DNA from: Bacteroidetes bacterium HGW-Bacteroidetes-14
GTDB lineage: Bacteria; Bacteroidota; Bacteroidia; Bacteroidales; UBA932
Direction: 5' to 3'
DNA length: 49,165 nt
Assembly (NCBI GenBank): GCA_002842655.1
Contig: PHDP01000004.1
Span: 1-49,165, forward strand
A model generated the notes under the pieces. That model saw only the letters and a list, made by a program, of their open reading frames with translations. It was not told where the DNA came from and did no database searches. The translations under genes and the position numbers were made by a program. Below are positions 47,117 through 49,165 of the stretch, one piece after another; position 1 is the first letter of the stretch, and each line of letters begins with the position of its first letter.

Positions 47117-47893
47117 ATGGCCCTTTTGATTGATACCCATACACACATCTACGACGAAGCTTTCGAAGCAGATTTTAATGATGTTACTGCCAGAGCGGCA
47201 GAGGCAGGATTAACTGCCTGTATTCTTCCTGCAATTGACAGCACCTGCCACTCAAGACTTCTTGAATGTGCAGACAAAATGCCCGGATTCCTATACCCGG
47301 CTGCAGGCCTGCACCCAACTTCCGTTGGAATGGACTGGGAGAGCGAACTACAGTTTGTAATTAACGAGAGTCGCAGAAGGAGATATTACGCTATTGGCGA
47401 AATTGGAATGGACGGATACTGGTCCAGGGAGTTTATCCGTGAACAGGCGGTAGTATTTGAGAAACAGCTTGAGCTGGCATCTCAGCTTGACTTACCTGTA
47501 ATAATTCACTCAAGGGATTCGTTTGATGAGATCTTTGAAGTGCTGGAAAGGTGCCGTCACCTTAATCTGAGAGGTGTCTTCCACGCCTTTTCCGGAAGTA
47601 TTGAAATTTTCAGGAGGATAAGAAAATACGGAGATTTTAGAATTGGAATAGGGGGAGTTGTCACCTATAAAAATGCACATGTTGCAAAAACAGTAATTGA
47701 GGCGGGGCTGGAGAACATTATCCTTGAGACAGATTCTCCGTGGCTCACTCCGGTTCCTTTCAGAGGAAAACGCAATGAACCTGCCTATGTCTCATTAGTT
47801 GCAGATAAACTTGCCGAAATATTTAATACCGGCAGAGATGAAATTGCAGAAATAACTACAGCAAATGCCGTAAAATTGTTTAATTTGCAGTAG
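47117..47893 (+). CDS. TatD family hydrolase
   Basis: LIDTHTHIYDEAF, AIGEIGMDGYW, VIIHSRDSFDE, ILETDSPWLTPVPFRGKRNEPAYV. Confidence 0.96.
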   Translation: MALLIDTHTHIYDEAFEADFNDVTARAAEAGLTACILPAIDSTCHSRLLECADKMPGFLYPAAGLHPTSVGMDWESELQFVINESRRRRYYAIGEIGMDGYWSREFIREQAVVFEKQLELASQLDLPVIIHSRDSFDEIFEVLERCRHLNLRGVFHAFSGSIEIFRRIRKYGDFRIGIGGVVTYKNAHVAKTVIEAGLENIILETDSPWLTPVPFRGKRNEPAYVSLVADKLAEIFNTGRDEIAEITTANAVKLFNLQ

Positions 47894-47907
47894 AAACCAT
47901 TCACAAT

Positions 47908-48942
47908 ATGAATTCATCAATTCTCCTGATCTACACCGGCGGAACAATTGGCATGAAACAGGACCCCGAGACAGGGGCACTTATGCCATTTAACTTCAAT
48001 CAGATTCTTGACGAAGTACCGGAACTGAAAAAATTCGGATATAAAATTGACACCTTTTCATTTGAGCCTCCTATTGACTCTTCTGATATCCAAACAGGTT
48101 TCTGGGTAGAGATTGCAAAACTGATTGAATCTAACTACAGCAGCTATGATGGCTTTGTGATTCTTCACGGCACAGATACTATGTCATATTCGGCATCTGC
48201 ACTGAGCTTCATGCTTGAAAACCTTACAAAACCCGTTATTTTCACAGGTAGCCAGCTTCCAATAGGAATGCTCAGGACAGACGGCAAGGAGAATTTAATT
48301 TCCTCAATAGAGATTGCAGCAGCCAAGGATTCTGAGGGAAGGGCAATGGTGCCGGAGGTTTGCGTGTATTTCGAAAGTCAGCTGTACAGAGGCAACAGAA
48401 CTACAAAATATAATGCAGAAAACTTCAGGGCTTTCCGCTCTGCAAATTATCCCGTTCTGGCCGAGTCAGGTATACATATAAGGTACAACAAATCATACAT
48501 CACCTACCCCGATGAGTGGAATTCGGTTTTAAAGGTTAATGAGAAACTGGATACCTCAGTTGCAATTTTAAAGATTTTTCCGGGCATAACTGAACAGTTT
48601 GTCGAATCCTTCCTTAACATGAAGGGGCTCAGGGCAATAATCCTTGAAACTTACGGTTCAGGAAACGCTCCCACTGCGGAGTGGTTTATCAATTCTCTCA
48701 GCAAAGCTATAGACAGAGGGCTGATAATTCTTAACGTTTCTCAGTGTCATGCAGGCAGGGTTGACATGGAGGCTTACTCAACAGGCATACTTCTAAAGAA
48801 GATAGGTGTAATAAGCGGTTTTGACAGCACAACAGAGGCTGCTCTAACCAAATTATTTTTTTTACTGGGACATGAAACAGATTGTCAAGTTGTTAAAAAT
48901 ATCCTGACAGAAAATTTGAGAGGGGAAATTACAATCAATTAG
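47908..48942 (+). CDS. ansA: Type I L-asparaginase
   Basis: ILLIYTGGTIGMKQD, VILHGTDTMSYSASALSFM. Confidence 0.95.
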   Translation: MNSSILLIYTGGTIGMKQDPETGALMPFNFNQILDEVPELKKFGYKIDTFSFEPPIDSSDIQTGFWVEIAKLIESNYSSYDGFVILHGTDTMSYSASALSFMLENLTKPVIFTGSQLPIGMLRTDGKENLISSIEIAAAKDSEGRAMVPEVCVYFESQLYRGNRTTKYNAENFRAFRSANYPVLAESGIHIRYNKSYITYPDEWNSVLKVNEKLDTSVAILKIFPGITEQFVESFLNMKGLRAIILETYGSGNAPTAEWFINSLSKAIDRGLIILNVSQCHAGRVDMEAYSTGILLKKIGVISGFDSTTEAALTKLFFLLGHETDCQVVKNILTENLRGEITIN

Positions 48943-48973
48943 TGCGAATTAAAAAAATCTTTTTAAATTGCAC
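48942..48973. terminator. A/T-rich hairpin overlapping the asparaginase stop codon
   Basis: gtgcgaattaaaaa / tttttaaattgcac, 12/14 complementary, 4-nt loop. Confidence 0.45.
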
Positions 48974-49046
48974 GATATTTGACGATAATAGAAAACAAAT
49001 AACTATTTAAAATACATTGTTTAATACTTTAATCATTCAAAAATTT

Positions 49047-49165
49047 ATGAAAAAACTTTTCATGTTTTTGGCAGTAGTTGGTTTCATGACCATTTCTGCA
49101 CAGTATGTTGCTGCTCAAACACCGGATCCAGCCGCTACCGAAACTGTTGACCAGTCGGCAGCAGC
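49047..49165 (+). CDS. Partial N-terminus of a secreted/membrane protein, possibly MotA/TolQ/ExbB proton channel family
   Basis: MKKLFMFLAVVGFMTISAQYVAAQTPDPAATETVDQSAA... signal-like N-terminus typical of Bacteroidetes ExbB homologs; truncated at window end. Confidence 0.5.
   Translation, partial: MKKLFMFLAVVGFMTISAQYVAAQTPDPAATETVDQSAA

Noticed and set aside
1-49165. CRISPR arrays, tRNA/rRNA genes, transposases, prophage genes, restriction-modification or toxin-antitoxin defence systems
   Set aside because: Intergenic gaps were scanned by eye; no regular spacer arrays, cloverleaf patterns, integrase/transposase motifs or defence cassettes were found. The HsdR_N-like gene is solitary.

Overview
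This 49 kb window is a gene-dense chromosomal segment from a Bacteroidetes/Bacteroidales-like bacterium. Support for that assignment: TAnnTTTG -7 promoters, a TonB receptor with a carboxypeptidase-regulatory-like N-terminal domain, lipoproteins, and MraY, FtsA and FtsZ of Bacteroidetes type. Most of the window is housekeeping. It holds a complete dcw cell-wall/division cluster (mraZ-rsmH-ftsL-ftsI-murE-mraY-murD-ftsW-murG-murC-ftsQ-ftsA-ftsZ, then gltX) with no murF, plus alr, holA, cca, folE, futalosine-pathway genes mqnB/mqnD, trkA, aspA, two convergent ABC-F genes, galE, rpiB, truB, queA, dprA, tatD and ansA. The accessory part is about 4.4-12.7 kb: an orphan 7TM-like histidine kinase, a ~178 bp long-hairpin MITE/REP-like element, and a divergent module of TonB-dependent receptor + beta-helix lipoprotein opposite an OmpR/PhoB-type response regulator + kinase. 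I found no CRISPR array, tRNA, rRNA, transposase or prophage. The most interesting non-coding signals are (i) four TGkAAA repeats at exact 10-bp spacing before mraZ, a candidate MraZ operator; (ii) the 5816-5993 inverted-repeat element; (iii) structured repeats at the aspA and dprA promoters; and (iv) -7 boxes only 4-5 nt from start codons, implying leaderless mRNAs. All functions are read from sequence by eye; no database search was run.
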